Assembly: GCF_000380245.2 (NCBI RefSeq)
Contig: NZ_HG428746.1
Location: 51,311 to 115,310, forward strand
Reading direction: 5' to 3'
Source of the DNA: Bacillus massiliigorillae
GTDB taxonomy: Bacteria; Bacillota; Bacilli; Bacillales; DSM-1321
Length of the DNA stretch: 64,000 nt
The position numbers were made by a program, and so were the translations under genes. The stretch's first letter is position 1, and each line of letters begins with the position of its first letter. Under the pieces are notes generated by a model. The model made no database searches and had not been told where the DNA came from. It saw nothing but the letters and a program-made list of their open reading frames with translations. Shown one piece after another: positions 32,761-41,137 of this stretch.

Positions 32761-33050
32761 TTCATTTATTCAATTTCTCATTTAATATATCAGATTATTT
32801 TAATTATTACAATTAAAAACCTTCTTTTCATCATTAGATACTCTCTTTTTAAAGTCCATACCACTTTATTAAAAATCTTAAGCTTTTTTTAAGAAAACTT
32901 GTTTAAGATGTTATTAATAGAAAAAATTTATATAAAAATGAAACTTATATCATACTTCTACGTATTGATTATCAGCAGATCTATTCTGAGAAATATTTTA
33001 AACAAACCATCACGTGACAGTTAGGAGGCGCTTTAGTTGGGATTGGTAGA

Positions 33051-33437
33051 ATGCGAATTGGAGAGTTAGCGCAGTTATCAAATGTTTCTAAGCGAACCAT
33101 TGATTATTATACGAATATCGGATTAATTGAAGCAGAACGCACTGCTTCAAATTATAGATGTTACACACAAGAAGCTTATCAAAAGCTAAAAATCATTAAA
33201 GAACTTAAAAATAAGAATATGTCACTTGATGAAATAAGAGAATTTTTTCTTGAACAAGATACTCATAATCTTGATTTAAACAAGCTAAAACAAAAGCTAG
33301 AAGGATTAGAGAAAGACGTTTCAGAAATTGTAGAGCTAATTCAAAAAAACAAGTTAGATAAAACAGATTTGGTAAATAAACAAATTTCACACGAAACAAT
33401 CACTTTAATTCAAACTCTATTAATATTATTGCTATAA
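33051..33437 (+). CDS. MerR-family regulator
   Basis: 128-aa regulator with the MerR helix-turn-helix (MRIGELAQLSNVSKRTIDYY) followed by GLIEAERTASNYRCY and a coiled-coil (about residues 70-105). The C-terminal end is short and hydrophobic (LIQTLLILLL) with no ligand domain. The AGGAGG upstream is 27 nt away, so the Shine-Dalgarno for this ATG is weak. It is 18 nt upstream of the yugP-like gene and probably regulates this operon. Confidence 0.85.
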   Translation: MRIGELAQLSNVSKRTIDYYTNIGLIEAERTASNYRCYTQEAYQKLKIIKELKNKNMSLDEIREFFLEQDTHNLDLNKLKQKLEGLEKDVSEIVELIQKNKLDKTDLVNKQISHETITLIQTLLILLL

Positions 33438-33455
33438 AATAAAGGAGGATTTACT

Positions 33456-34136
33456 TTGGGATACATTGTGTACTTTATTATCATCATGGCTGCACCACTA
33501 TTGGTACAACTGTATTTAAAGAAAACTTATTCAACCTATTTAGAAGTGCCAGCTTCTTCAGGATTAACAGGTGCTGAAGCTGCAAGAAAGGTACTAGACG
33601 ATAACGGCTTATATCATGTAGCTGTAGAAGAAGTTCACGGTCACCTTTCAGACCATTACGATCCAAGAGACAAAGTTGTTCGACTTTCAAGTGCTAACTT
33701 CCATGGTACTTCTATTGCTGCCATCTCAGTTGGTACGCATGAAGTAGGACACGCTATTCAAGACCAAGTTGATTATGCACCATTACGTTTTAGACATTCT
33801 TTAGTTCCAGTTGCAAACTTCGGTTCAAGCATGTCTTTCATCGTTATACTAGCAGGTATCATCCTACAAAGTGCTAACTTCATTTTGCTTGGTATTGTCT
33901 TAATGGCTGCGGCAGTATTATTTCAAGTTGTTACATTGCCAGTTGAATTCAATGCATCATCTAGAGCTCTATCACAAATGGTGGGTTCAGGATTAATTAG
34001 AAATGATGAAGAGGGTGGCGCACGAAAAGTATTAAATGCAGCGGCTCTTACGTATGTTGCAGCTACTGTAGTTGCGATTGCTGAACTCCTTCGCTTTGTT
34101 CTAATGTTCATCGGTATGAGAAACGACGATGAATAA
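33456..34136 (+). CDS. yugP: YugP-family zinc metallopeptidase
   Basis: 226-aa membrane-bound peptidase. It has an N-terminal membrane segment (residues 3-20), the zinc motif HEVGHAIQDQ (His95, Glu96, His99), and then three further membrane segments. EFNASSRALSQM supplies the conserved downstream Glu/Asn. The start is TTG, 7 nt after AAAGGAGG. B. subtilis yugP is also near a CBS-domain gene. It is a likely membrane-protein quality-control enzyme; the target is not known. Confidence 0.9.
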   Translation: MGYIVYFIIIMAAPLLVQLYLKKTYSTYLEVPASSGLTGAEAARKVLDDNGLYHVAVEEVHGHLSDHYDPRDKVVRLSSANFHGTSIAAISVGTHEVGHAIQDQVDYAPLRFRHSLVPVANFGSSMSFIVILAGIILQSANFILLGIVLMAAAVLFQVVTLPVEFNASSRALSQMVGSGLIRNDEEGGARKVLNAAALTYVAATVVAIAELLRFVLMFIGMRNDDE

Positions 34137-34185
34137 ACTAGATTACTAAGTTACTAAACAAACACAATAACTTCACACATATAAC

Positions 34186-34213
34186 AGGAGGTGTACACCT
34201 TACTAAGGTAAGG
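34186..34213 (+). promoter_or_regulatory. Two overlapping dyads at the CNNM gene start
   Basis: AGGTGTACACCT (34189-34200) and CCTTAC-TAAG-GTAAGG (34198-34213) share bases, so they can form alternately. The second holds the AAGG that lies 6 nt before the TTG start at 34220. Confidence 0.45.
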
Positions 34214-34219
34214 TAAAAT

Positions 34220-35509
34220 TTGGACATATTAAACTTAACACTAGTAGCCATACTAATTGCTCTTACAGGCTTTTTCGTAGCTACCGAATTCGCTATGGTA
34301 AAGGTCAGGATGACGAGAATTAATCAATTGATTGAGGAAGGTAAACCAGGTGCAATTGCAGCAAAGAAAGTAGTCACTCACTTAGATGAATACTTATCAG
34401 CCTGTCAGCTTGGTATTACTATTACAGCTTTAGGTCTAGGTGCATTAGCCGAGCCTACAGTTGAACGCTTATTACATCCCGTGTTTGATAGCATGAATCT
34501 CGATCCGACATGGAGTAGCGTATTATCTTATATCATTGCATTCGCATCCGTAACGTTCCTGCACGTAGTAGTTGGTGAATTGGCTCCAAAGACTGTAGCC
34601 ATCCAAAAGGCTGAAACAATCACATTATTATTCGCAAAACCAATTATTTGGTTCTACAGAATTATGTTCCCTGCTATTTGGTTACTCAATGGCTCAGCTG
34701 GTCTACTAGTTAAAATGTTCGGATTAAAGCAAGCTTCAGAACATGAAGTTTCGCACTCGGAAGAAGAATTACGCATGATTCTTTCAGATAGTTATAAAAG
34801 CGGTGAAATTAACCAAACTGAATTAACATACGTGAACAATATCTTCGAATTCGATAATAGAATTGCTAAAGAAATTATGGTTCCTCGTACTTCTATCATT
34901 GCCGTATCCATAGATGATACATTAGGAGATGTGCTTGACTTAATGGACGCAGAGAAATACACGCGTTATCCAGTAGTTGATGGAGACAAGGATAATATTC
35001 TAGGAATCATTAACGTAAAAGACATGATGAAAGCTCAAAGAAAATATGCGATTACAGATTGTCCAATGCGTGAATTAATGAAGCCTGTCATTAGCATTAT
35101 TGAAACTATCCCTATCAATGAATTATTGTTAAAAATGCAGAAAGAACGTACACATATGGCTGTCCTCTATGACGAATATGGTGGTACGTCAGGTATTGTA
35201 ACGGTTGAAGATATTCTAGAAGAAATCGTCGGTGAAATCCAAGATGAATATGACACTGATGAAGTGGAAGATATTCGTAAAATCAAAGAAAATCATTACC
35301 TTGTAAGTTCTATGGTATTAATTGAAGACGTAAATGATTTACTTGGAACACATCTTTCTGAAGAAGAAGTCGATACAATCGGTGGCTGGATTTTAACAAG
35401 GAAATATGAAGTTGAAGTTGGCGATATCATCGAAGAAGAAGGCTTTGAGTTCACAATTAAAGAAATGGATGGGCATCAAATTCTATTTATTGATGTGAAA
35501 AAAGTATAA
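34220..35509 (+). CDS. CNNM/CorC-type transporter with CBS domains (YugS/HlyC-like)
   Basis: 429-aa membrane protein. An N-terminal DUF21 transmembrane domain (about residues 1-190: LTGFFVATEFAMVKVR; CQLGITITALGLGALAEPTVE in parts) is followed by two CBS motifs (about 205-330: IMVPRTSIIAV; YDEYGGTSGIVTVEDILEEIVG) and a CorC_HlyC domain ending IKEMDGHQILFIDV. Relatives export or control Mg2+. It starts with TTG behind AAGG; two overlapping dyads cover the start region. It is the last gene of the merR-yugP operon. Confidence 0.92.
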   Translation: MDILNLTLVAILIALTGFFVATEFAMVKVRMTRINQLIEEGKPGAIAAKKVVTHLDEYLSACQLGITITALGLGALAEPTVERLLHPVFDSMNLDPTWSSVLSYIIAFASVTFLHVVVGELAPKTVAIQKAETITLLFAKPIIWFYRIMFPAIWLLNGSAGLLVKMFGLKQASEHEVSHSEEELRMILSDSYKSGEINQTELTYVNNIFEFDNRIAKEIMVPRTSIIAVSIDDTLGDVLDLMDAEKYTRYPVVDGDKDNILGIINVKDMMKAQRKYAITDCPMRELMKPVISIIETIPINELLLKMQKERTHMAVLYDEYGGTSGIVTVEDILEEIVGEIQDEYDTDEVEDIRKIKENHYLVSSMVLIEDVNDLLGTHLSEEEVDTIGGWILTRKYEVEVGDIIEEEGFEFTIKEMDGHQILFIDVKKV

Positions 35510-35514
35510 AATAA

Positions 35515-35554
35515 AGGTGTCCCGAAAGTGATTGTAATCACTTTCGGGACGCCT
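35515..35554. terminator. Bidirectional terminator, R1 family copy D
   Basis: AGGTGTCCCGAAAGTGATT (35515-35533) pairs with AATCACTTTCGGGACGCCT (35536-35554). Located 5 nt past the CNNM stop. Confidence 0.88.
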
Positions 35555-35653
35555 CTTTTTGATTAATTCTGTCGAGTATTGTCCGGGAAATATATTCAAA
35601 ATGAATTTTCATTGAGAAATTTCCCATATTCACGAAAACATTGTCGAACAGCC

Positions 35654-36931
35654 TTAATCCTGCACTTCATATTCCTTATATTTCTCATAATCAGCTTGCT
35701 TACACTCTACCTTTATCATTGTTCCATTTTCTTCGTAGCTTGTTTGAACTACATGTGCATGTTCATTGAAATATGAAATCAGATTTCCTTTTTCATACGG
35801 AATTAATAAATCACATACGACATAATCCTTAAAGATATGCTTACGAATGACATTAGTTAATTCTGTTATACCTACCTTTTGCTTCGCTGATAAATAGACA
35901 ATATTACCTTCAACCTTAGGATAATCATCATCCACCAAATCGGCTTTATTAAAAGCAAAAATAGTTGGAACGTCTTCAACTCCTATACTTTTCAAGGTCT
36001 GGTTTGTCGTTTCAATCAATTGCTCATAATGTGGATTTGAATAGTCTACAACATGAATCAGTAAATCTGCATTGGCTGCTTCTTCTAAAGTCGAACGGAA
36101 GGCTTTCACCAAATGATGCGGTAGCTTCTTTACAAATCCTACTGTATCTGTAAGCAAAAATGATTTATGATCTTCTTGCTCAATATGACGAATTGATGTT
36201 TCAAGTGTGGCAAATAACATATCTTTCTCAAAAACTTGTTTATTAACAGCTTTATTAAAAATTTCAAGCATACTATTCATGACAGTCGATTTACCAGCAT
36301 TCGTGTAACCAACTAATGAAACAACGGGTAGTTCATTCTTCTTTCGTTGTCTACGCTGTACTTCTCGTTGTGCTACAAGCGTTGCTAATTCTTTGCTTAA
36401 AACTGTAATTTTCTCTTCAATTCTTCGGCGATCTAGCTCTAATTTAGTTTCACCAGCCCCTCTATTCTTTAGACCAGTTCCTCCGCCACCACCTTGGCGA
36501 CCTAACGATGCACGAAGACCTACTAAACGCGGAAGCATATATTGAAGTTTAGCCACTTCTACTTGAAGTTGAGCTTCTCTTGTTTTTGCACGTCTTGCAA
36601 AAATATCTAGAATTAAAATTGTACGATCAATTACTTTACAATCTAATTCAGCCTCTAAATTACGTATTTGTGAAGGGGATAATTCATCATCAAATATCAC
36701 TGTATCCGCATCGAACATAGCTATTAGATTGACGATTTCCTCAATCTTTCCCTTCCCTACATAATGAGCTGTATTAAATCGCTCTAGCTTCTGCGTGATT
36801 TGCCCAACAACTTCAACATTACAAGCAGCGGCTAATTCGCCCAACTCCTCCATTGAATACTCAAATTCAATTTCGTCTTCACTTTTTAAATGTACTCCAA
36901 CTAAAATCGCTTTTTCACGTTGTTCCATCAT
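35654..36931 (-). CDS. hflX: GTPase HflX
   Basis: 425-aa ribosome-associated GTPase. HflX-specific N-terminal parts are present (DADTVIFDDELSPSQIRNLE; the GGGGGTGLKNRGAGETKLE region around 147-166). The G domain has G1 GYTNAGKST (208-216), DTVGF for G3 and NKAD for G4. HflX splits stalled ribosomes; its relative HflXr of Listeria gives macrolide-lincosamide resistance under attenuator control. The ATG at 36931 follows AGGAGG at 9 nt; the frame to 36973 is not used. A 400-nt leader with a short ORF and two terminator-like hairpins lies upstream. Confidence 0.93.
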   Translation of the reverse strand: MMEQREKAILVGVHLKSEDEIEFEYSMEELGELAAACNVEVVGQITQKLERFNTAHYVGKGKIEEIVNLIAMFDADTVIFDDELSPSQIRNLEAELDCKVIDRTILILDIFARRAKTREAQLQVEVAKLQYMLPRLVGLRASLGRQGGGGGTGLKNRGAGETKLELDRRRIEEKITVLSKELATLVAQREVQRRQRKKNELPVVSLVGYTNAGKSTVMNSMLEIFNKAVNKQVFEKDMLFATLETSIRHIEQEDHKSFLLTDTVGFVKKLPHHLVKAFRSTLEEAANADLLIHVVDYSNPHYEQLIETTNQTLKSIGVEDVPTIFAFNKADLVDDDYPKVEGNIVYLSAKQKVGITELTNVIRKHIFKDYVVCDLLIPYEKGNLISYFNEHAHVVQTSYEENGTMIKVECKQADYEKYKEYEVQD

Positions 36932-36967
36932 ATATATTTTCCTCCTCTTCTTATAAAAACAAAAAAA

Positions 36968-36990
36968 ACACAAGTAGGGTACCTGTGTTA
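36968..36990 (-). terminator. Leader terminator 2 of hflX
   Basis: On the minus strand ACACAGGTACCCTACTTGTGT folds (ACACA/TGTGT plus AG/CT) and is followed by TTTTTTTTG. Only about 37 nt before the hflX start, so it can end leader transcripts. Confidence 0.7.
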
Positions 36991-37175
36991 AAGATAAACG
37001 GATGATGATACGTATAAGCCAGTGAATAGTACATACTCTCTGACAAATAAGAAGCGGTCTCCAAACTAAAAAGTCGACATATCGCCTATCATCATTTGTA
37101 ATGCATAACGAATGATTCTAAAGATGGCGTACTTTTAGTTGAAATATTCTCTTTTCCTTTTTTAAAGATACAAAA

Positions 37176-37203
37176 AAGAGGCAGAATCGTCTCCCCCTCT
37201 TTC
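37176..37203 (-). terminator. Leader terminator 1 of hflX
   Basis: Minus strand AAAGAGG...CCTCTTTTTT with a 14-nt loop and a T-run. Weaker than terminator 2. Confidence 0.5.
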
Positions 37204-37274
37204 CTTGCATTTGCAAAAGTAGGTACCTTAAAAATAGGCAGACCAGTCCCGTTTACCCTGCACACAAGCAGAGC

Positions 37275-37307
37275 CTTTGAACACTATTCAGTTAGCGCCG
37301 TTCAAAG
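37275..37307 (-). promoter_or_regulatory. Leader hairpin overlapping the leader ORF
   Basis: CTTTGAAC (37300-37307) pairs perfectly with GTTCAAAG (37275-37282). The left half lies inside the leader ORF, as expected for ribosome-mediated attenuation. Confidence 0.65.
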
Positions 37308-37335
37308 CTTGGAATCGTAATCTGCAATAATACAT
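37288..37335 (-). CDS. Leader peptide ORF of hflX, 15 aa
   Basis: ATG-to-TGA frame encoding MYYCRLRFQALNGAN, preceded by GGAGGG at 10 nt. It ends within the leader hairpin. Its position, 350 nt before hflX and upstream of two terminators, matches leader peptides of ribosome-sensed resistance genes. Inferred; not recognised by similarity. Confidence 0.6.
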   Translation of the reverse strand: MYYCRLRFQALNGAN

Positions 37336-37511
37336 ATTAAGGATACCCTCCGTTCAATTTTAAGTTACTGCCATGATACCATTTACAACTCTTAATTACA
37401 ATATAATCATTTCACAAAACCGTTATTTAGCGATTGTATATAACATGCTGTTTTGTGTTAATTTAGAATATATGTTCATTTTTTCACATTATTCAAGGGA
37501 GGGAGCAACGA

Positions 37512-38099
37512 ATGAACCATCTAATCGTTTTTGCGCATCCTACTGCTAATAGTTTTAATGCAGCAATTAAGGACAGCATTATTAAGCAAGTAAAAATGCA
37601 CAAACAAGAATTTAAGATTCGTGATTTATACGCAATCAATTTCAATCCCATTCTTCAATATAATGAGATACTTGATTTCCAAGATAAACAATATAGTCCA
37701 GACATTGCTTTTGAACAACAACAAATTCAGTGGGCCGATGTTATCTATTTCATCTACCCAACATGGTGGTACTCTATGCCCGCTATATTAAAAGGCTACT
37801 GTGATCGTGTATTTGCACACGGCTTTGCATTCACCTCAACTCCAGATGGACCAAAAGGATTATTACATGGCAAGAAAGCTTTCATATTTGAAACTGCCGG
37901 TGATTCTGAACAGTCATTAATCCAGCGAAATTTAAAGCAATCCATGGTGCAGGTACTAGATGTTGGTATACTACAGTATTGCGGTATCGAGGTGTTACAA
38001 CATAAAATAATGCCCAGTATTCATGAAATTCATACCAATCAACATGAACAATACTTACGAGAAATTGAAATTACAGTACAACAGCAAATTAATTTATAA
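37512..38099 (+). CDS. NAD(P)H:quinone oxidoreductase-type flavoprotein
   Basis: 195-aa flavodoxin-fold protein of the NQO/KefF family. FMN/FAD loop HLIVFAHPTANSFN at residues 3-16, and the family motif YPTWWYSMPAILKGYCDRV near 80-98 with GFAF. It reduces quinones with two electrons and protects against redox stress. RBS GGGAGG. Just downstream is a R1 terminator and the remains of a glutaredoxin-like gene on the opposite strand. Confidence 0.92.
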   Translation: MNHLIVFAHPTANSFNAAIKDSIIKQVKMHKQEFKIRDLYAINFNPILQYNEILDFQDKQYSPDIAFEQQQIQWADVIYFIYPTWWYSMPAILKGYCDRVFAHGFAFTSTPDGPKGLLHGKKAFIFETAGDSEQSLIQRNLKQSMVQVLDVGILQYCGIEVLQHKIMPSIHEIHTNQHEQYLREIEITVQQQINL

Positions 38100-38100
38100 C

Positions 38101-38140
38101 GGCTGTTCGACAATTGATTTACAATCACTTGTCGAACGCC
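38101..38140. terminator. Bidirectional terminator, R1 family copy E
   Basis: GGCTGTTCGACAATTGATT (38101-38119) with AATCACTTGTCGAACGCC (38123-38140). Directly after the quinone reductase stop. Confidence 0.85.
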
Positions 38141-38149
38141 CCTTTTTAT

Positions 38150-38360
38150 TTAATCGTCTAACGCTCTCATAATTGAATTAGGATCGTATCCTTCAACCCA
38201 TCTGCCATTTATCTCTGTTTGTGGTACATTATTCCCCCCCGTCATTTGAATAAGTTTCTGAGCTAATTCGATTCACTGCGCACCTTTAATTGATAAACAT
38301 TTCCAATTACCATCAAAAGAACATCGAAAATTCTCAAAAATAACACAATTGGTTGTTATT
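38150..38360 (-). pseudogene. Decayed glutaredoxin-like gene
   Basis: The last 40 codons (38150-38272) encode a glutaredoxin C terminus: IELAQKLIQMTGGNNVPQTE with the cis-Pro VPQ, then GRWVEGYDPNSIMRAL. An in-frame TGA at 38273-38275 sits where a codon such as TGG would fit. The frame upstream (CSFDGNWKCLSIKGAQ) continues to about 38360 without a start. The CxxC active site is not seen. The right part has been replaced by the nosL promoter. Confidence 0.6.
38339..38360. promoter_or_regulatory. Dyad in the nosL promoter
   Basis: AATAACA (38339-38345) and TGTTATT (38354-38360) form a perfect 7-bp inverted repeat 31 nt before the nosL start. Regulator unknown. Confidence 0.4.
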
Positions 38361-38391
38361 CTGATAGAGAATAAAGGATGGAGGGAAAAAA

Positions 38392-39006
38392 ATGAAGAAA
38401 CTCGCAATATTATTTTTATCTGCCATATTAATGATTTTTATTTCAGCTTGTGGTGATAAAGAAGCAACTAATAAAGAAACGGACAAAGCCACTGATACAC
38501 CAAAGGTGGAAAAAACAGCGCATGAAAACGATCCTCAGGAGCCACATGACCAAGAAAAATGTGCTTTCTGCAACATGAAGGTATATGCACGAGATGATGA
38601 AATGGGGGAATTCACTACTCAAGCTCTTACGAAGGATGGAAAGCATTTATTTTTTGATGATTCTGGCTGTTTATTAAATGGCCCAAGAAAAGCAAATGAA
38701 CAATATGAAAAAACATGGGTTAGAGATGCTAACACAAAAGATTGGATTGAATCTGATAAAGCTATCATCGTTAAATCAGATACAATGACACCAATGAAAT
38801 ACGGCTATTCCTTCTTTAGTACACAAGAAAGCGCCGATAAGTTTATAAATGACAATAAAGATAAAAATGCTGTAATTGCCACATGGGATGATGTTGAAAA
38901 AGTTTCAAATGAACGTTACCAAATGAAAATGCAAAATATGAAGCAACACAATACAAATCATGAATCTGAATCCATGCACCACGATTCAGAAACTCAACAT
39001 AATTAA
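38392..39006 (+). CDS. nosL: NosL-family copper-binding lipoprotein, long form
   Basis: 204-aa surface lipoprotein: lipobox ending at Cys20 (FISAC), a Lys/Glu-rich linker, then NosL core CAFCNMKVY (Cys57, Cys60, Met62), LFFDDSGCLL and TPMKYGYSFF, and a His/Met-rich tail (MHHDSETQHN). NosL delivers Cu(I) to N2O reductase; in bacteria without nosZ the target is open. It is convergent with nosF. The nosDLYF operon has its own second nosL. Confidence 0.85.
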   Translation: MKKLAILFLSAILMIFISACGDKEATNKETDKATDTPKVEKTAHENDPQEPHDQEKCAFCNMKVYARDDEMGEFTTQALTKDGKHLFFDDSGCLLNGPRKANEQYEKTWVRDANTKDWIESDKAIIVKSDTMTPMKYGYSFFSTQESADKFINDNKDKNAVIATWDDVEKVSNERYQMKMQNMKQHNTNHESESMHHDSETQHN

Positions 39007-39050
39007 AGGGCTATGCAAAAAGTGATTCAATATCACTTTTTGCATGCCCT
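39007..39050. terminator. Bidirectional terminator, R1 family copy F
   Basis: AGGGCTATGCAAAAAGTGAT (39007-39026) with ATCACTTTTTGCATGCCCT (39032-39050), directly after the nosL stop. Confidence 0.88.
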
Positions 39051-39056
39051 TTTCTC

Positions 39057-39142
39057 ATTTATCCCGTTCAAACTGGTGCTAAGGTTGGTTCAACTAATAA
39101 TCGGTGGGGATGAAGGCCCTCACCAATTAAAGTTTCACTTTA
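39057..39142 (-). repeat. Dispersed repeat R2, short copy
   Basis: Begins TTTATCCCGTTCAAACTGGT and ends AAAGTTTCACTTTA on the nosF stop codon, like the longer copy at 21547-21705. The central hairpin of the long copy is missing. Confidence 0.65.
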
Positions 39143-39865
39143 TTGCTTTTGTAGCATTTGTTTTTCAAAAAATACCTTCTCTAATGAGACCTTTTCGCCA
39201 TCTCTCATCACTAAATCTTTCACACAATCAAAATGAAGAAGTTCTCCACCTTCGATAAAAGCAGCTTTATCAGCTATTTCTTCTACGAGTGTAAGGATAT
39301 GCGTTGTAAACAAAATGGCCTTTCCCTTCGCCTTCTCATCATGCATAATTTCTTTAAAACGATATACCCAATACGGATCTAACCCATTTGTTGGTTCGTC
39401 TAAAATGAGAAGTGGTGTGTCTGCTAGCAAGGCTTGTGCAAATGATAGTCTTTGTTGCATCCCTTTTGAGAAATGTTTAATCAGTCTATTTTTATCTTCA
39501 TACAAGCCAACAATCTCTAATACTTCTCCTACTTTTTCCTTTGATACCTTGCGCAGGTTAGCAAAGAAATTCAGTACTTCTACAGCCGATAGTTGACGCG
39601 GAAATAACATATCGTCTGGCATATAGGAGAAGCTATTACGATAATCCATGCTAATCGTATTAACAATATTTCCGTCTATTTCGATATGGCCACTTGTTGG
39701 TTTAATAATTCCTGTAATCATTTTAATAAGTGTACTTTTCCCTGCACCATTCCCACCACATAAAGCGACAATTTCACCTTGGTGAATGGGAAAACTGATA
39801 TCTTCCACTCTACTTTTTTCTGAATATATCTTTGTCAGTGCGACTAGTTCTATTACTTTATTCAT
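39140..39865 (-). CDS. nosF: ABC transporter ATPase NosF
   Basis: 241-aa ATPase of the NosF/CcmA type. Walker A GGNGAGKST (residues about 37-45), signature FSKGMQQRLSFAQALL and Walker B LLILDEPTNGLDP. It powers the NosFY complex, which with NosD assembles the Cu-S centre of N2O reductase. It overlaps nosY by 8 nt. Its stop codon is at the end of repeat R2. Confidence 0.9.
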   Translation of the reverse strand: MNKVIELVALTKIYSEKSRVEDISFPIHQGEIVALCGGNGAGKSTLIKMITGIIKPTSGHIEIDGNIVNTISMDYRNSFSYMPDDMLFPRQLSAVEVLNFFANLRKVSKEKVGEVLEIVGLYEDKNRLIKHFSKGMQQRLSFAQALLADTPLLILDEPTNGLDPYWVYRFKEIMHDEKAKGKAILFTTHILTLVEEIADKAAFIEGGELLHFDCVKDLVMRDGEKVSLEKVFFEKQMLQKQ

Positions 39866-40679
39866 TGCCTATTCTCCTTTTCAACACAAAGCTACTAGCT
39901 AATAACGGTACCGCTAACCATAATAAACTTGAAGCGATGAATAGTACTTGCCCCTGAAAGCCGCTTGCCCAAATCGTTAAATCATAAAGACTTGGTCCAA
40001 AGATAGCCGACCCATCTAATGATAGAATCGACCAAACTCTCACTAGCTCGACGGGATTAATAAAAATAGAAATAGACAACATTGATAAAACATATTGCTT
40101 GGGAATAATTAGACTAATACCCATTACTAAAAATTCAAAGAAAAGCACTGTAAACGCCCAAACAATTAGACTTGAGCCTAATGCCTGAAATCTCGTCTTC
40201 GCTAATAAACCTACTAACATTGAAATAGCTAGAAAAATAGCCGCTAACAGTAAAGAAAACAAATAGAATTTCAGAATAATAAGTAATGATACATCTACTG
40301 CAGCAACATACATCATTAATAGAGCAGCTCCATACCCAAATGTAACAACAGACCATAGTGCAGTTAGCAATCCTATGTATTTTCCGATAACAACTGAGTA
40401 GATAGGAACGGGATAAGTGAGCATAAGCATTAGTCCTCTGTCTTCTTTTTCCCCAGATAGAAAGAGACCACCCACTAATAAAGAAATAAGGGGAATGAGC
40501 AATAGGTTTAAGTTCAGCAAACTCGCCGTCATCCGATTAAACCCTAAATATCCAGACTCACCCGAGTTCCCAAAATAACTAATGAAAATAGCTAAAAAAG
40601 CAAATAACAATCCAAATGTGATTAACCATTTACTTCGGAGAATCAGTGTAAATTGTTGTCTAGCAAGATTTATAATCAT
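39858..40679 (-). CDS. nosY: ABC-2 type permease NosY
   Basis: 273-aa permease with six hydrophobic segments: the first at residues 23-42 (ITFGLLFAFLAIFISYFG), the last at 245-262. EKEDRGLMLMLTYPVPIYSVVIGKYIG (in parts) is the conserved NosY loop. The start at 40679 overlaps the nosL stop as ATGA; the GTG at 40694 is less likely. It forms the ABC-2 exporter with NosF. Third gene of the nosDLYF operon. Confidence 0.88.
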   Translation of the reverse strand: MIINLARQQFTLILRSKWLITFGLLFAFLAIFISYFGNSGESGYLGFNRMTASLLNLNLLLIPLISLLVGGLFLSGEKEDRGLMLMLTYPVPIYSVVIGKYIGLLTALWSVVTFGYGAALLMMYVAAVDVSLLIILKFYLFSLLLAAIFLAISMLVGLLAKTRFQALGSSLIVWAFTVLFFEFLVMGISLIIPKQYVLSMLSISIFINPVELVRVWSILSLDGSAIFGPSLYDLTIWASGFQGQVLFIASSLLWLAVPLLASSFVLKRRIGNE

Positions 40680-41137
40680 TTTTCCCATCCCCACTTATGT
40701 TGTGATAACTGTTTGAAATCGTATAATTCTCCTTTACCTTGTTCTTTCAAATATTTCTCTGCATCAGCTTGTTTTTCAAATACAACGACCCCATAAGCCA
40801 TCGGTGTCCAAAAACCTTTATTATAGGCATAATGTGCTTCTTTCGCTTCAAGCCATTTGCCGCTTTCCATATCACGTACATATTGTTTCGCGATATCTTT
40901 CTCTGCTATTCTTTTATCTTTATAGATAAATTCGTACATACAACCAATATCATCGAACTTATATACATCTCCATCTTTGGAGAATAATTGTGTCGCAAAG
41001 TTTTCTTCCGCAATGCTCATATTACAAATTTCACAAACATCTACTTCTGGATTAATTTTAGCCGGCTCAAAGGACTGTTCCTTCCCACACGCCGCAAGTA
41101 AAAACACTACTATTAATAAACTACTTAGTTTTTTCAT
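40676..41137 (-). CDS. nosL: NosL copper chaperone lipoprotein
   Basis: 153-aa lipoprotein: lipobox ending at Cys17 (LLAAC), then CEICNMSI (Cys35, Cys38, Met40), VYKFDDIGCMYEF, and WTPMAYGVVVFE. It is shorter than the second NosL at 38392. It overlaps nosD and nosY by 4 nt (ATGA at both ends). The ATG at 41137 is preferred over 41179, whose extra residues have no signal-peptide logic. Confidence 0.88.
   Translation of the reverse strand: MKKLSSLLIVVFLLAACGKEQSFEPAKINPEVDVCEICNMSIAEENFATQLFSKDGDVYKFDDIGCMYEFIYKDKRIAEKDIAKQYVRDMESGKWLEAKEAHYAYNKGFWTPMAYGVVVFEKQADAEKYLKEQGKGELYDFKQLSQHKWGWEK

Noticed and set aside
34191..34211. Leader peptide GTG...TAA before the CNNM gene
   Set aside because: The GTG lies inside the Shine-Dalgarno sequence, so it cannot be initiated from it.
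35579..35776. 65-aa hydrophobic plus-strand ORF
   Set aside because: Overlaps the hflX 3' end antisense and has no ribosome site.
36960..37335. T-box leader before hflX (GGTACC motifs)
   Set aside because: No T-box sequence GGTGG or specifier loop; the leader ORF and hairpin fit attenuation better.
38273..38275. Selenocysteine codon in the glutaredoxin-like frame
   Set aside because: TGA is outside an active-site motif, no start codon remains, and no SECIS-like hairpin was evident.
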